Positions 9,054 through 17,217 of a DNA stretch of 64,000 bases are shown one piece after another. A program made the position numbers and the translations under genes. The notes below the pieces were generated by a model. That model was not told where the DNA came from. It ran no database searches and saw only the letters and a list, made by a program, of their open reading frames with translations. The stretch's first letter is position 1. Every line of letters starts with the position of its first letter. The stretch lies in NCBI RefSeq assembly GCF_018130695.1, contig NZ_JAFCJX010000016.1:124001-188000 (forward strand), given 5' to 3'. The stretch comes from Bradyrhizobium jicamae. Lineage in GTDB: Bacteria > Pseudomonadota > Alphaproteobacteria > Rhizobiales > Xanthobacteraceae.

Positions 9054-9829
9054 AGCAGCATCGTCAGTCGATAGTCGGGCCAGCCCGCGAGCGACAGCGA
9101 CACCTGCTGGAAGTGCAGCACTCCCATCGCCGGATGATTGAACGCGCGCTCGCCCCCTTCGCGTGCCAGAACGCCCTGTGTCTCCCAGCACCGCGCGAAG
9201 TCGGGGCTTCCAATTCTCAATTCCTCGACCAGCCGGCGAATATCCGGATCGTCGGAGTAGGCCGTCACCGCTGCGCGAAACTCTGCGACGACGCGACGCG
9301 CACGGGAGGTCCAGTCAAGGATCAGGGTTCGCGCCTCAGGCCTGAGGAAGATGTAGCGCAGCAGATTTTTTTCGCCGTCCGCATCGAGCCATCCGGCAAA
9401 CAGCCGCGACGCTTTCGCATTCCAGCGACGCGCGCCCCAGGTGCGATCGAGGATGTAGGCGGGTCCATCGATCGCATCGACGCAGGCCAGCACCTCCTCA
9501 GGTGGCTCATCCCTGTTGCCCGGCCGTTCGGGATCGCGCTTGCCCGCAACTTCGAACAGATAGCCGCGCTCGGCGCGTGACAGACGCAATCCGCGTGCGA
9601 GGCGCGCAAGCGTTGGAGCGGAGACGGACACATCGCGCCCCTGCTCGATCCACGTGTACCAGGTCACGCTCAGTCCGCAGAGCTGAGCGACCTCCTCGCG
9701 CCGGAGGCCGGGCGTGCGCCGCCTCAGTCCGCCGGCGAGGCCGAATTCGGCAGGAGACTGGCGTTCCCGGAGCGCCCGCAGGAACGCGCTAAGCGAGAGA
9801 GCCGGAGCGATCGGGCTAGGTGCTTTCAT
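9032..9829 (-). CDS. XRE-family regulator with MmyB-like ligand-binding domain
   Basis: 265 residues from ATG 9829 (MKAPSPIAPALSL). The N-terminal helix-turn-helix spans roughly 15-85 with RRRTPGLRREEVAQLCGLSVTWYTWIEQGR, the classic MmyB-type signature. The C-terminal half (about 100-260) is the MmyB PAS-like ligand-binding domain, with RTWGARRWNAKASRLFAGW, NLLRYIFL and FNHPAMGVLHFQQVSL. The longer open frame to 9964 crosses the promoter palindromes and is rejected. These regulators usually control a neighbouring oxidoreductase, but no divergent gene is next to it; the next gene is leuD, 268 bases away. The last codons lie in a repeat fragment. Confidence 0.88.
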   Translation of the reverse strand: MKAPSPIAPALSLSAFLRALRERQSPAEFGLAGGLRRRTPGLRREEVAQLCGLSVTWYTWIEQGRDVSVSAPTLARLARGLRLSRAERGYLFEVAGKRDPERPGNRDEPPEEVLACVDAIDGPAYILDRTWGARRWNAKASRLFAGWLDADGEKNLLRYIFLRPEARTLILDWTSRARRVVAEFRAAVTAYSDDPDIRRLVEELRIGSPDFARCWETQGVLAREGGERAFNHPAMGVLHFQQVSLSLAGWPDYRLTMLLSAQTKT

Positions 9830-9832
9830 GGT

Positions 9833-9871
9833 GGTATTTATACCAGTATAAACTGTATTCTTAAACTGGTA
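9833..9871. promoter_or_regulatory. Overlapping palindromes at the XRE gene start (candidate operator)
   Basis: Immediately upstream of ATG 9829: GGTATTTATACC (9833-9844) is a perfect palindrome and overlaps TTTATACCAGTATAAA (9837-9852), also perfect apart from its two central bases. TACCAGT (9841-9847) recurs inverted as ACTGGTA (9865-9871), and TAAACTG is directly repeated at 9849 and 9862. This symmetry, 3 to 42 bases before the start codon, suggests autoregulation by the encoded regulator. No Shine-Dalgarno is seen there. Confidence 0.6.
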
Positions 9872-10097
9872 CCCAGGACATGGTAGCTCTTTGTCCTGAC
9901 GTCGTCGCTGCGCAAAGGACGGACGGACGTGGGCAGGCAATTCGCTGGGATCGAACCGGAGCATGCGGCTTTCATCGCCCGGCAGAAGATTTTCCTTGTC
10001 GCACGAACCACCCCTGGGTCCGCCGAATCCGACCTAGGATTTGCGTGTCAACCGGGCTAAACAGCCCTCCCCTGACTTCGAACCGGGAAAGCCTGAA

Positions 10098-10703
10098 ATG
10101 GACAAGTTCACCACGCTGGAAGGCGTCGCGGCGCCGCTGAAGATCATCAATGTCGACACCGACATGATCATTCCGAAGCAGTACCTCAAGACCATCAAGC
10201 GCACCGGCCTTGGCAAGGGGCTTTTCTCCGAGCAGCGCTACAAGGATGACGGCAGCGAGAACCCGGATTTCGTGCTCAACCAGCCCGCCTATCGCCAATC
10301 GAAGGTGCTGGTCGCCGGCGACAATTTCGGCTGCGGTTCGAGCCGCGAGCATGCCCCCTGGGCGCTGCTCGACTTCGGCATCCGCTGCGTGATCTCGACC
10401 TCGTTCGGCGACATCTTCTACAACAACTGCTTCAAGAACGGCATCCTGCCGATCCGCGTGTCGCAGGAAGACCTCGACAAGCTCTTTGACGACGCCGAGC
10501 GCGGCGCCAACGCGACGCTGACCATCGACCTCCCGAACCAGGAGATCCGCGGTCCTGATGGCGGCAAGGTCAAGTTCGAGATCGACCCGTTCCGCAAGCA
10601 CTGCCTGATCAACGGCCTCGACGACATCGGCCTGACGATGGAGAAGAAGAGTTCGATCGACACCTACGAGGAAAAGCTCAAGCGCGAGCGCGCCTGGGCG
10701 TGA
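10098..10703 (+). CDS. leuD: 3-isopropylmalate dehydratase small subunit
   Basis: 201 residues, the normal LeuD length. It supplies the mobile substrate-recognition domain that pairs with LeuC. Visible signatures: MDKFTTLEGVAAPLKIINVD followed by TDMIIPKQYLKTI, and the swivelling loop AGDNFGCGSSREHAPWAL. ATG 10098 (preceded by GGGAAAG) is preferred to the in-frame start at 10041 because the family begins here. It stands alone, 6.6 kb from leuC, and is followed by a terminator. Confidence 0.97.
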   Translation: MDKFTTLEGVAAPLKIINVDTDMIIPKQYLKTIKRTGLGKGLFSEQRYKDDGSENPDFVLNQPAYRQSKVLVAGDNFGCGSSREHAPWALLDFGIRCVISTSFGDIFYNNCFKNGILPIRVSQEDLDKLFDDAERGANATLTIDLPNQEIRGPDGGKVKFEIDPFRKHCLINGLDDIGLTMEKKSSIDTYEEKLKRERAWA

Positions 10704-10728
10704 TGCTCTAGATTGGCGATTGTGTTAC

Positions 10729-10758
10729 GAGAGCCCCGACAAGATCGGGGCTCTTTTT
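10729..10758 (+). terminator. Terminator after leuD
   Basis: GAGAGCCCCGA and TCGGGGCTCT pair around CAAGA and are followed by six T. A clean intrinsic terminator 26 bases after the leuD stop. Confidence 0.9.
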
Positions 10759-10772
10759 TGTGAGGAAGGCGG

Positions 10773-11558
10773 ATGCGGCCTGACGTCGTCACGTTCTGGC
10801 ATGGACCGCTCGATGACTTGCGGCTGACCTGCCTGCGCTCGCAGATCGCGGCCGGGCACAAGGTCACGCTCTTCAGCTTCGATCCGATTCCGGGCCTGCC
10901 CGATGGCGTCGGCAATGCCGAAGCCGAGGCCGTGCTGCCGCATACTTTCGCGGAAAAACTGCGGCCACCGCAGCCCGACGGCAGCTGGCGCGACTGGACC
11001 ACGCTGCAGTTCAGCGACTTCTTCCGCATGAAGCTGATGGCGCAGTCTGCCGGACTCTGGCTCGACGCCGACGTGCTGCTCTTGAGGCCGGTCGAGCTCG
11101 ATCCCGCAAAACCCTATTTCGCCTGGGAGCGGCCGCGCCAGCTCGGCAACTCCGTGCTCTATCTGCCATCAGATGATCCGATCGTGCGCGCGTTCGAGGA
11201 TCTGATGGAGCAGGACGAGCTGACGCCGAACTGGCTCGCGCTGCGCCATCGCCTGACGTTTGCGTTGCGCCGGCTGCGTGGCGGCTCGAACCGCCTCTCC
11301 GACATCCGCGTTGCGATCTACGGCCCGGCCGCGCTGACTGCGCTGGCGCAACGTGAGAACGAGCTGCAGCACGCGCTGCCGAAGCAGTCGTTCTACGCCG
11401 TGCATGCGGAACCAAAACTGTTCTTCGAACCGTCGGATGTCTCAAAGTACCTGAACGACCCCGACATCATCGGCCTGCACATCTCGCCGAAGGGACGCGG
11501 CAAGGAGACGCCGATTCCGGGCAGCCTCTATGCCTGGGCCGCGGAGCGATTTGCATAG
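10773..11558 (+). CDS. Sugar-transferase with DXD motif (GT32-like)
   Basis: 261 residues from ATG 10773 with AGGAAGG upstream. FWHGPLDDLRLTCLRS at the N-terminus and FFRMKLMAQSAGLWLDADVL (DAD at 98-100) are the hallmarks of the glycosyltransferase sugar-binding region containing DXD; the acidic pair binds the metal and nucleotide sugar. No membrane helix or signal is seen, so it should act in the cytoplasm, perhaps on a surface glycan. No other glycan genes lie next to it, so donor and acceptor cannot be named. Confidence 0.85.
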   Translation: MRPDVVTFWHGPLDDLRLTCLRSQIAAGHKVTLFSFDPIPGLPDGVGNAEAEAVLPHTFAEKLRPPQPDGSWRDWTTLQFSDFFRMKLMAQSAGLWLDADVLLLRPVELDPAKPYFAWERPRQLGNSVLYLPSDDPIVRAFEDLMEQDELTPNWLALRHRLTFALRRLRGGSNRLSDIRVAIYGPAALTALAQRENELQHALPKQSFYAVHAEPKLFFEPSDVSKYLNDPDIIGLHISPKGRGKETPIPGSLYAWAAERFA

Positions 11559-11565
11559 CACGCTC

Positions 11566-11690
11566 TCGTGCCCCGAACGCAGCGCAGCACGTCAGTGATG
11601 CGCTGCTGAGCCGGGGCCCAGCGATGCGGCGCGATGGGTCCCGGCTCTGCGGAGCGGCACTTCGCGCCGCACCGCGTCCGGGACGCGGCA
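11566..11690. repeat. Intergenic palindromic repeat (GTGCCCCG...CGTCCGGGAC type)
   Basis: Between the glycosyltransferase and the DUF6455 gene: opens CTCGTGCCCCGAACGC, contains GCGCTGCTGAGCCGGGGCCC and GGTCCCGGCTCTGCGGAGCG, and ends CGCGTCCGGGAC. It has the look of a common Bradyrhizobium repeat family with mutually complementary ends; only one copy is in this window. Confidence 0.6.
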
Positions 11691-11764
11691 TTCGTTTTTG
11701 ATCCAGCGCAAGGCAATTTCCTGCAAGTCTGTTCAATTGGCTCCGATGACGAAAGGAGCTCAAC

Positions 11765-12178
11765 ATGTCCACCGAAACCAGGCCGTATCCCATCGTCGGA
11801 TACTGGATCGATCTCTTCGGCGATTGGCTGAAGCATCGGCGCGATCTCGGCGAGATGCGCCAGCTGGACGATGCGAGCTTCAACCAGATCGCAAATGATC
11901 TGCGAGTCAGCCCCGCCGATCTCAACGATCTCGTACGCCGTGGATCGCACAGCGCCGACGAGTTGCCGAAGCTGCTCGAGGCGCTCGGCATCGATCAGGA
12001 CAAGCTGGCGCGCACCGAGCCGCTGGTCCTGCGCGACATGGAGCGCGTTTGCTCGCTGTGCAGCCACAAGGACCGGTGCGACGACGATCTCGCCGCCGGC
12101 ACCTCTCCCGCGCGCTATCGCCGCTACTGCAACAATGCGCCGACCATCGACGGGTTGGGCGAGTCCGCCGGGCGTTAA
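11765..12178 (+). CDS. DUF6455 family protein with four cysteines
   Basis: 137 residues; AAAGGAG precedes ATG 11765. A helical N-terminal part contains DASFNQIANDLRVSPADLND, resembling a helix-turn-helix-like segment. The C-terminal part has C96-x2-C99-x5-C105 and C122, in MERVCSLCSHKDRCDDDL and YRRYCNNAPTI. This fits DUF6455, a rhizobial/bradyrhizobial family; the cysteine set suggests a metal or Fe-S site, but this is not established. The stop overlaps the convergent stop of the CitE-like gene by four bases. Confidence 0.75.
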   Translation: MSTETRPYPIVGYWIDLFGDWLKHRRDLGEMRQLDDASFNQIANDLRVSPADLNDLVRRGSHSADELPKLLEALGIDQDKLARTEPLVLRDMERVCSLCSHKDRCDDDLAAGTSPARYRRYCNNAPTIDGLGESAGR

Positions 12179-13053
12179 TGCCCCATCGCCGCGATCGCAT
12201 CGGCGATCGCGATCGTCCGCTTCGCCATGTCGGCGTGCAGGCGTTCCACCATGCGGCCGTCGAGCTGGATGGCGCCGCGCGAGGCGTTCTCCGGCTTTTC
12301 GAAAGCGGCGATGATCTTGCGGGCCTCGGCGACCTCGGCCTCGGGCGGCGTGAAGATCGCGTTGCAGGCCTCGATGTGGCTCGGATGGATCAGCGTCTTG
12401 CCGTCGAAGCCGAGATCGCGGCCTTGCGCGCATTCGGCGGCAAAGCCGTCGATATTGCCGATGTCGCTGTAGGGCCCGTCGAGGATCTCCAGCCCGTGCG
12501 CGCGCGTCGCCAGGACGCAATGCGTGATCATCGGGATCATCGCCGCGCGGCCCGGCTGCATCTTGATCCGCGTCTCCCGCGAGATGTCGTTCGGGCCGAA
12601 CACGAAGCCGGCGAGCCGCGTCTCGGAATCCTTCGCGGCCGCCGCGAGCTTCTCGGCATCGAGCACCGCGCGCGCGGTCTCGATCATCGCCCAGACCCGG
12701 ATCGAGGTGTTGGCGTTGATGTCGTTGAGGCGGTCGGCGACCGCGTTGAGGTCGGCTACCGTCGAGATCTTGGGAACCAGGATGCCGTCGGGCTGGGCCT
12801 TGCCCGCCATGCCGATGTCGTCGATCCACCAGGGCGTATCCAGCGCGTTGATGCGGATCAGCACCTCGCGCTTGCCAAAGCCCTTCGCCGCCACCGCCTG
12901 GGCGATCTGATCGCGCGCCACCGCCTTGGCGTCGGGCGCCACGGAATCCTCAAGGTCGAGGATGATGCCGTCGGCGGCGAGCGTCCTGGCCTTTTCCAGC
13001 GCTCGCGCGTTAGACCCGGGCATGAACAGCAGGCTGCGGCGCGGACGGGTCAT
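12175..13053 (-). CDS. HpcH/HpaI aldolase / citrate-lyase beta-like protein
   Basis: 292 residues. Family marks: RRSLLFMPGSNARALEKA at the N-terminus, DGIILDLEDSVAPDAK (acidic metal ligand region), VWAMIETARAV, FGPNDIS and GKTLIHPSHIEACN. It belongs to the CitE-like TIM-barrel lyases that act on CoA thioesters such as malyl-CoA or citramalyl-CoA; no citrate lyase alpha or gamma genes are near, so it is not the classical CitE. ATG 13053 is chosen because GAGGAG lies six bases upstream; ATG 13059 would abut it directly. Confidence 0.85.
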   Translation of the reverse strand: MTRPRRSLLFMPGSNARALEKARTLAADGIILDLEDSVAPDAKAVARDQIAQAVAAKGFGKREVLIRINALDTPWWIDDIGMAGKAQPDGILVPKISTVADLNAVADRLNDINANTSIRVWAMIETARAVLDAEKLAAAAKDSETRLAGFVFGPNDISRETRIKMQPGRAAMIPMITHCVLATRAHGLEILDGPYSDIGNIDGFAAECAQGRDLGFDGKTLIHPSHIEACNAIFTPPEAEVAEARKIIAAFEKPENASRGAIQLDGRMVERLHADMAKRTIAIADAIAAMGH

Positions 13054-13189
13054 GGGCATCTCCTCGAGAGAACAAACGTCTATTGTTTGGGCAGGCGGCA
13101 GGTGCCGCATTCCAAACTCAGCCCCTAGCACCTCGGCCGACGCTCCGAAAGCCTTGTTCCGGTCATCGGCATATGGTTAGGCAAGGGCC

Positions 13190-13846
13190 ATGATGACATT
13201 CCCGAAAGCGCTGCTCGACGGCTACCGCACCTTCACCACCCAGCGCCTGCCGACGGAACAATCGCGCTACCGCGAATTGTCCGAGCGCGGCCAGGCGCCG
13301 GAAACCATGGTGATCGGCTGCTGCGACTCCCGCGTCTCGCCGGAGGTGATCTTTGACGCCGGCCCGGGCGAATTGTTCGTGGTCCGCAACATAGCCAATC
13401 TGGTGCCGGTGTATCAGCCCGATTCCAACGCGCATGGCGTCTCGGCCGCGCTGGAGTATGCGGTCACCGTGCTGAAGGTGAAGAACATCGTGGTGCTCGG
13501 CCACGCCCAGTGCGGCGGCATCCGCGCCTTCATCGACAAGATCCAGCCGCTCACCCCCGGCGACTTCATCGGCAAATGGATGCAGATGTTCATCAAGCCA
13601 GGCGAGGTGGTGGAGCAGCGCGAGCACGAGACGATGCAGGACTTCGTCACGAGAATCGAAAAGGCCGCGGTGTTCCGTTCGCTGGAGAATTTGATGACCT
13701 TCCCCTTCGTGCGGAAGGCGGTCGAAACCGGCCAGATGCAGCTCCACGGCGCCTATTTCGGCGTCGCCGAGGGCTCGCTGTTCGTGCTCGACAAGGTGGC
13801 GAAGGAATTTTTGAGCGCGCGGGACGTGCTGAAGGCGGCCGAGTAG
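13190..13846 (+). CDS. Beta-class carbonic anhydrase
   Basis: 218 residues. Zinc ligands are seen as C44 in CCDSRVSPE (with the catalytic D46-R48 dyad) and H105/C108 in GHAQCGG. It interconverts CO2 and bicarbonate in the cytoplasm, feeding carboxylases. Start is ATG 13190 or 13193. It is divergent from the CitE-like gene and convergent with the UPF0114 gene, separated from the latter by a GTAGGGTGGGC palindromic repeat. Confidence 0.93.
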   Translation: MMTFPKALLDGYRTFTTQRLPTEQSRYRELSERGQAPETMVIGCCDSRVSPEVIFDAGPGELFVVRNIANLVPVYQPDSNAHGVSAALEYAVTVLKVKNIVVLGHAQCGGIRAFIDKIQPLTPGDFIGKWMQMFIKPGEVVEQREHETMQDFVTRIEKAAVFRSLENLMTFPFVRKAVETGQMQLHGAYFGVAEGSLFVLDKVAKEFLSARDVLKAAE

Positions 13847-13865
13847 ACGACAGTTTCGTAGCTGC

Positions 13866-13951
13866 GTAGGGTGGGCAAAGGCGTGTAGCGCCGTGCCCAC
13901 CATCTACAGCGTGCTCGCGATGGTGGGCACGCTGCGCTTTGCCCACCCTAC
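13866..13951. repeat. GTAGGGTGGGC palindromic repeat, copy 1
   Basis: 86-bp element with terminal inverted repeats GTAGGGTGGGCAAAG / CTTTGCCCACCCTAC and an inner pair CGTGCCCACCAT / ATGGTGGGCACG. It lies between convergent genes, where its hairpin could act as a terminator. Three more copies occur at 17117, 44374 and 48697. Confidence 0.9.
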
Positions 13952-13965
13952 AATTCCTGCAAATC

Positions 13966-14517
13966 CTACTCGCCGTGATAGCTGCCGCCCCAGCGATCCG
14001 AGATCGCAAGCAGCAGGGCCGACACCACGAACACCAGATGCACGGCGACCAGCCAGGTCATCTTGGTCGCATCGAACGACGCATCGATGTTCAGGAACGC
14101 TTCCAGCACATGAATGGCCGAGATCGCGACGATCGAGGCCAAGAGCTTCTGCTTCAGACCCGCAAAATCGATCTTGGTGATCCAGATCGGCCAGTTCGGA
14201 TTGCCCGAGGTGTCGATGCGCGAGACGAAATTCTCGTAGCCCGAGAACACCACGATCAGGATCAGATTGGCGACCAGCGTGACGTCGATCAGCGACAGCG
14301 CTTCGAGGATGACGTCGGTCGACTTGTAGTCGGGCGCATGCAGGATGAACTCCCAGAGCATGCGCAGGAATTTGAGGAACAGCACCGCCAGCGCGACCAC
14401 CAGGCCGACATAGAACGGCGCCATGATCCAGCGGCTGTTGAACAGCACATATTCGAAGCCGCGGGTGATGCGCACCGACACGGGTCTCGATGCGGAAGGA
14501 GCCGGTTGATCGGACAT
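13966..14517 (-). CDS. UPF0114 (YqhA-like) membrane protein
   Basis: 183 residues from MSDQPAPSASRPV (ATG 14517, GGGAG upstream). Three or four membrane helices are visible, for example IMAPFYVGLVVALAVLFLKF, LVANLILIVVFSGYENFV and a C-terminal WLVAVHLVFVVSALLLAIS. The central SGYENFVSRID and LKQKLLASIVAISAIHVLEAF segments are typical of UPF0114. Function unknown. It follows asd by 26 bases on the same strand and may share its transcript. Confidence 0.85.
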   Translation of the reverse strand: MSDQPAPSASRPVSVRITRGFEYVLFNSRWIMAPFYVGLVVALAVLFLKFLRMLWEFILHAPDYKSTDVILEALSLIDVTLVANLILIVVFSGYENFVSRIDTSGNPNWPIWITKIDFAGLKQKLLASIVAISAIHVLEAFLNIDASFDATKMTWLVAVHLVFVVSALLLAISDRWGGSYHGE

Positions 14518-14543
14518 GCTGCCGGCTCCCGAGCGTTCGCTGC

Positions 14544-15578
14544 TTACGCCGCCTTCTGCTTGGCGCTGATCAGCTTGCGGTTGATCAGCACCTCGGCGAT
14601 CTGGATCGCGTTCAGCGCCGCGCCCTTGCGCAGGTTGTCCGACACGCACCACAGCGCGAGACCGTTCTCCACCGTCGCATCCTCGCGGATACGGCTGATA
14701 TAGGTCGCGTCCTCGCCGGCCGCTTCATACGGCGTGGCGTACCCGCCGGGCTCCTGCTTGTCGATCACGAGGCAGCCGGGCGCCTTGCGCAGGATCTCGC
14801 GGGCCTCATCGGCGCTGATCGGCTTCTCGAACTCGATGTTGACGGCTTCGGAGTGGCCGACGAAGACGGGCACGCGCACGCAGGTGGCGGTGAGCTTGAT
14901 CTTGGGATCAAGGATCTTCTTGGTCTCCGCCATCATCTTCCACTCTTCCTTGGTGAAGCCGTCTTCCATGAAGACGTCGATGTGGGGGATGACGTTGAAG
15001 GCGATGCGCTTGGGGAATTTCTTCGCGACCAGCTCGTCATTGGTGTAGACGGCCTTGGTCTGCGAGAACAGCTCGTCCATCGCATCCTTGCCGGCGCCCG
15101 ACACCGATTGATAGGTCGAGACCACGACGCGCTTGATGGTGGCCGCATCGTGCAGCGGCTTCAGCGCGACGACGAGCTGCGCGGTCGAGCAGTTCGGGTT
15201 GGCGATGATGTTCTTCTTGGTGAAGCCGGCGGTCGCATCCGCATTCACTTCCGGCACGATCAGCGGCACGTCGGCGTCCATGCGCCAGGCCGAGGAATTG
15301 TCGATCACGACAGCACCGGCGGCACCGATCTTCGGCGACCATTCCTTCGACACCGAGCCGCCGGCCGACATCAGGCAGATGTCGATATCGGCGAAATCGT
15401 AATGCTCCAGCGCCTTGCACTTCAGGGTCCGGTCGCCATAGGAGACCTCGACGCCGACGCTGCGGCGTGACGCCAGCGCGACAACCTCGTCAGCGGGGAA
15501 TTTGCGCTCGTCCAGGATGTTGAGCATCTCCCGCCCGACATTGCCGGTCGCGCCGACCACTGCGACTTTGTAACCCAT
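14544..15578 (-). CDS. asd: Aspartate-semialdehyde dehydrogenase
   Basis: 344 residues. It reduces aspartyl-phosphate to aspartate semialdehyde with NADPH, the branch point to lysine/diaminopimelate, threonine and methionine. GYKVAVVGATGNVGREML is the NADP loop, IIANPNCSTAQLV holds catalytic C130, and VFVGHSEAVNIEF the conserved His. Length and sequence fit the Gram-negative/alphaproteobacterial class. CGGAGAG stands before ATG 15578. Divergent from the membrane-anchored hypothetical at 15695. Confidence 0.97.
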   Translation of the reverse strand: MGYKVAVVGATGNVGREMLNILDERKFPADEVVALASRRSVGVEVSYGDRTLKCKALEHYDFADIDICLMSAGGSVSKEWSPKIGAAGAVVIDNSSAWRMDADVPLIVPEVNADATAGFTKKNIIANPNCSTAQLVVALKPLHDAATIKRVVVSTYQSVSGAGKDAMDELFSQTKAVYTNDELVAKKFPKRIAFNVIPHIDVFMEDGFTKEEWKMMAETKKILDPKIKLTATCVRVPVFVGHSEAVNIEFEKPISADEAREILRKAPGCLVIDKQEPGGYATPYEAAGEDATYISRIREDATVENGLALWCVSDNLRKGAALNAIQIAEVLINRKLISAKQKAA

Positions 15579-15694
15579 CGTTCACTCTCCGAAGAAAAAT
15601 GCCCGCCCACCGCATCCAGCGGAAAGGGAGGCGGCAGCGCTTCTATGCGAGAAACGTCATCAACACAACGTTAGCGTCTTGTTTGAGTTTTTTG

Positions 15695-16483
15695 ATGCGT
15701 CCCGCCGAGGCCGACCCGGCCGCTGCACATTATAGGCCGAAAATCCATCCGCTGCTGACCAGTGCTTTCGACGAGGTCTGCGGCACGGCCGCCCGTCTGC
15801 TGGCCTATGTGATGACGCTGGCGCTGATGGCGATCGGTGGCCTGTATCTCTGGCAGCAGCTGCCCGACGCAACGGCGGAGGAGCCGGCCGAGCAGACCTG
15901 GAACCTGGCCACCCGCTCGGCGCCCGCCTTTGTCGTCAGCCAGCTCGATCCACGCGATAAAACAGACACTTACGAGATCTTCCGGCACCCCCAAGGGGGT
16001 CGCAAGGACGTCTTCCGCTGGGCCGACGCCGACAAGAAGCCGACCGCCGAGCTCGAAATCTACCGGTTCGGCTCTGAGCTGGCCGCTCCCGCGACCCTCG
16101 ACCTCGCCGGCCGGATGGAGCTGAGCGGGCGCCGCGAGCTTGAGGCCGCCGGGATCATCGACAGCAAGTTCGGTGGCGTCGCCCTGCTGCGGCCCGTGGG
16201 AGGGAGCGCGGGGCGGACCTGCCTGGGCTTCCTCAAGCAGGTCAGGGAGCCCAATGTCCGGCTCTCGGGGTGGACCTGCCAGGGCGCCACCGTCCCGGCC
16301 CAGCGCGCCGCGATCGGCTGCATGCTGAACCGCCTGACCCTGCTCGCCGCCGGCAACGACGGAAAGCTCGCCGAGCTGTTTGCCCACGCCGAGCTCAAGC
16401 GCACGGATTGCGCAGGCACACCCGCGCTGTCGGCCGACTGGGTGATGGGCAGCGAGAACCCGAGGTTGCGCGGCGCCCTTTGA
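15695..16483 (+). CDS. Membrane-anchored hypothetical protein
   Basis: 262 residues if started at ATG 15695 (MRPAEADPAAAHYRP); the frame is open back to 15599, and no ribosome binding site decides. One transmembrane helix near 30-52 (LLAYVMTLALMAIGGLYLW) is followed by a periplasmic domain with FRHPQGGRKDVFRWADADKK, a dual-cysteine region RTCLGFLKQ / GWTCQGATV and a C-terminal CMLNRLTLLAAGNDGKLAEL. The even cysteine spacing suggests disulfides. No known family recognised; conserved-looking in composition with typical codon usage. Confidence 0.75.
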   Translation: MRPAEADPAAAHYRPKIHPLLTSAFDEVCGTAARLLAYVMTLALMAIGGLYLWQQLPDATAEEPAEQTWNLATRSAPAFVVSQLDPRDKTDTYEIFRHPQGGRKDVFRWADADKKPTAELEIYRFGSELAAPATLDLAGRMELSGRRELEAAGIIDSKFGGVALLRPVGGSAGRTCLGFLKQVREPNVRLSGWTCQGATVPAQRAAIGCMLNRLTLLAAGNDGKLAELFAHAELKRTDCAGTPALSADWVMGSENPRLRGAL

Positions 16484-16659
16484 TGGCGAGACCGTGGCAA
16501 GGCACTGGTTTTCATGAAACTTTCGCGCCTGCCGCGGCATTATCTCCCGCGGTGTGGCGCAATTGACCTAGTGACGCCCCATATACGGCGGCTAGAATAC
16601 GTTCCAATCGATTTGGCGATGTGCCAGCCCTTTGCCGGGCCGTGACTGACGAGGATGCG

Positions 16660-17046
16660 ATGACCGTGAAATTTCCCGCCGCGAACAAGCTCGTGGTTTT
16701 GCTTGCTTCGGCTGCCGTCGTCGCGGTGACCCTTGGCGCGAGCGCGGCCAATGCGCAGCAGGGCCAGAAGTATGATCGCGACGGCCGCCGCTACTATGGG
16801 CCGCAGGGTCCGAACCGGGTCTATCAGCAGGGTCCGCGCACCCGCGTCTACGTGACCACGCGCTCCTGGCTCGATGCCGGCACCGAGGTGCTGCCGGGCG
16901 ACCGCAAGTTCAGCGACTACGCCTTCCCGCCGGCCGTCGGCTATCCCTCCTTCGCGCGCGAGAACCTCAACCGCCCGATCGATCGCCAGCCGCTCAGCCC
17001 GCCCTACGATCTCGGCGGCTATCCGACGCGGATTCCGCTGTACTGA
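16660..17046 (+). CDS. Secreted hypothetical protein (128 aa)
   Basis: 128 residues from ATG 16660, with GAGG just upstream. Signal peptide NKLVVLLASAAVVAVTLGASAANAQ, then a Tyr/Arg/Pro-rich mature chain: YDRDGRRYYGPQGPNRVYQQ, TRVYVTTRSWLDAGTEVLPG and a Pro-rich C-terminus. No cysteine, no catalytic motif. Followed by a strong terminator. Function unknown. Confidence 0.75.
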   Translation: MTVKFPAANKLVVLLASAAVVAVTLGASAANAQQGQKYDRDGRRYYGPQGPNRVYQQGPRTRVYVTTRSWLDAGTEVLPGDRKFSDYAFPPAVGYPSFARENLNRPIDRQPLSPPYDLGGYPTRIPLY

Positions 17047-17069
17047 AAATTTCAGCGATCAGCTGACAT

Positions 17070-17102
17070 GAAAATGGCCGGGGCAAACCCGGCCATTTTT
17101 CA
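17070..17102 (+). terminator. Terminator after the 128-aa secreted protein gene
   Basis: AAAATGGCCGGG and CCCGGCCATTTTT pair around GCAAA and end in five T. A similar hairpin with the same AATGGCCGGG arm follows the OmpA-like gene at 41463. Confidence 0.9.
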
Positions 17103-17116
17103 TTTCGGATGGTGCC

Positions 17117-17204
17117 GTAGGGTGGGCAAAGGCGCTCTTGCGCCGTGCCCACCATTCTCGGCGTGCTCGTGATGGTGGGCACGCTTGCGCTTTGCCCACC
17201 CCAC
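17117..17204. repeat. GTAGGGTGGGC palindromic repeat, copy 2
   Basis: Same architecture as the 13866 copy, between the 17046 stop and the convergent leuB stop at 17218. The terminal arms differ slightly at the right end (CCCACCCCAC). Confidence 0.9.
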
Positions 17205-17217
17205 GAATCCGGCGCGC

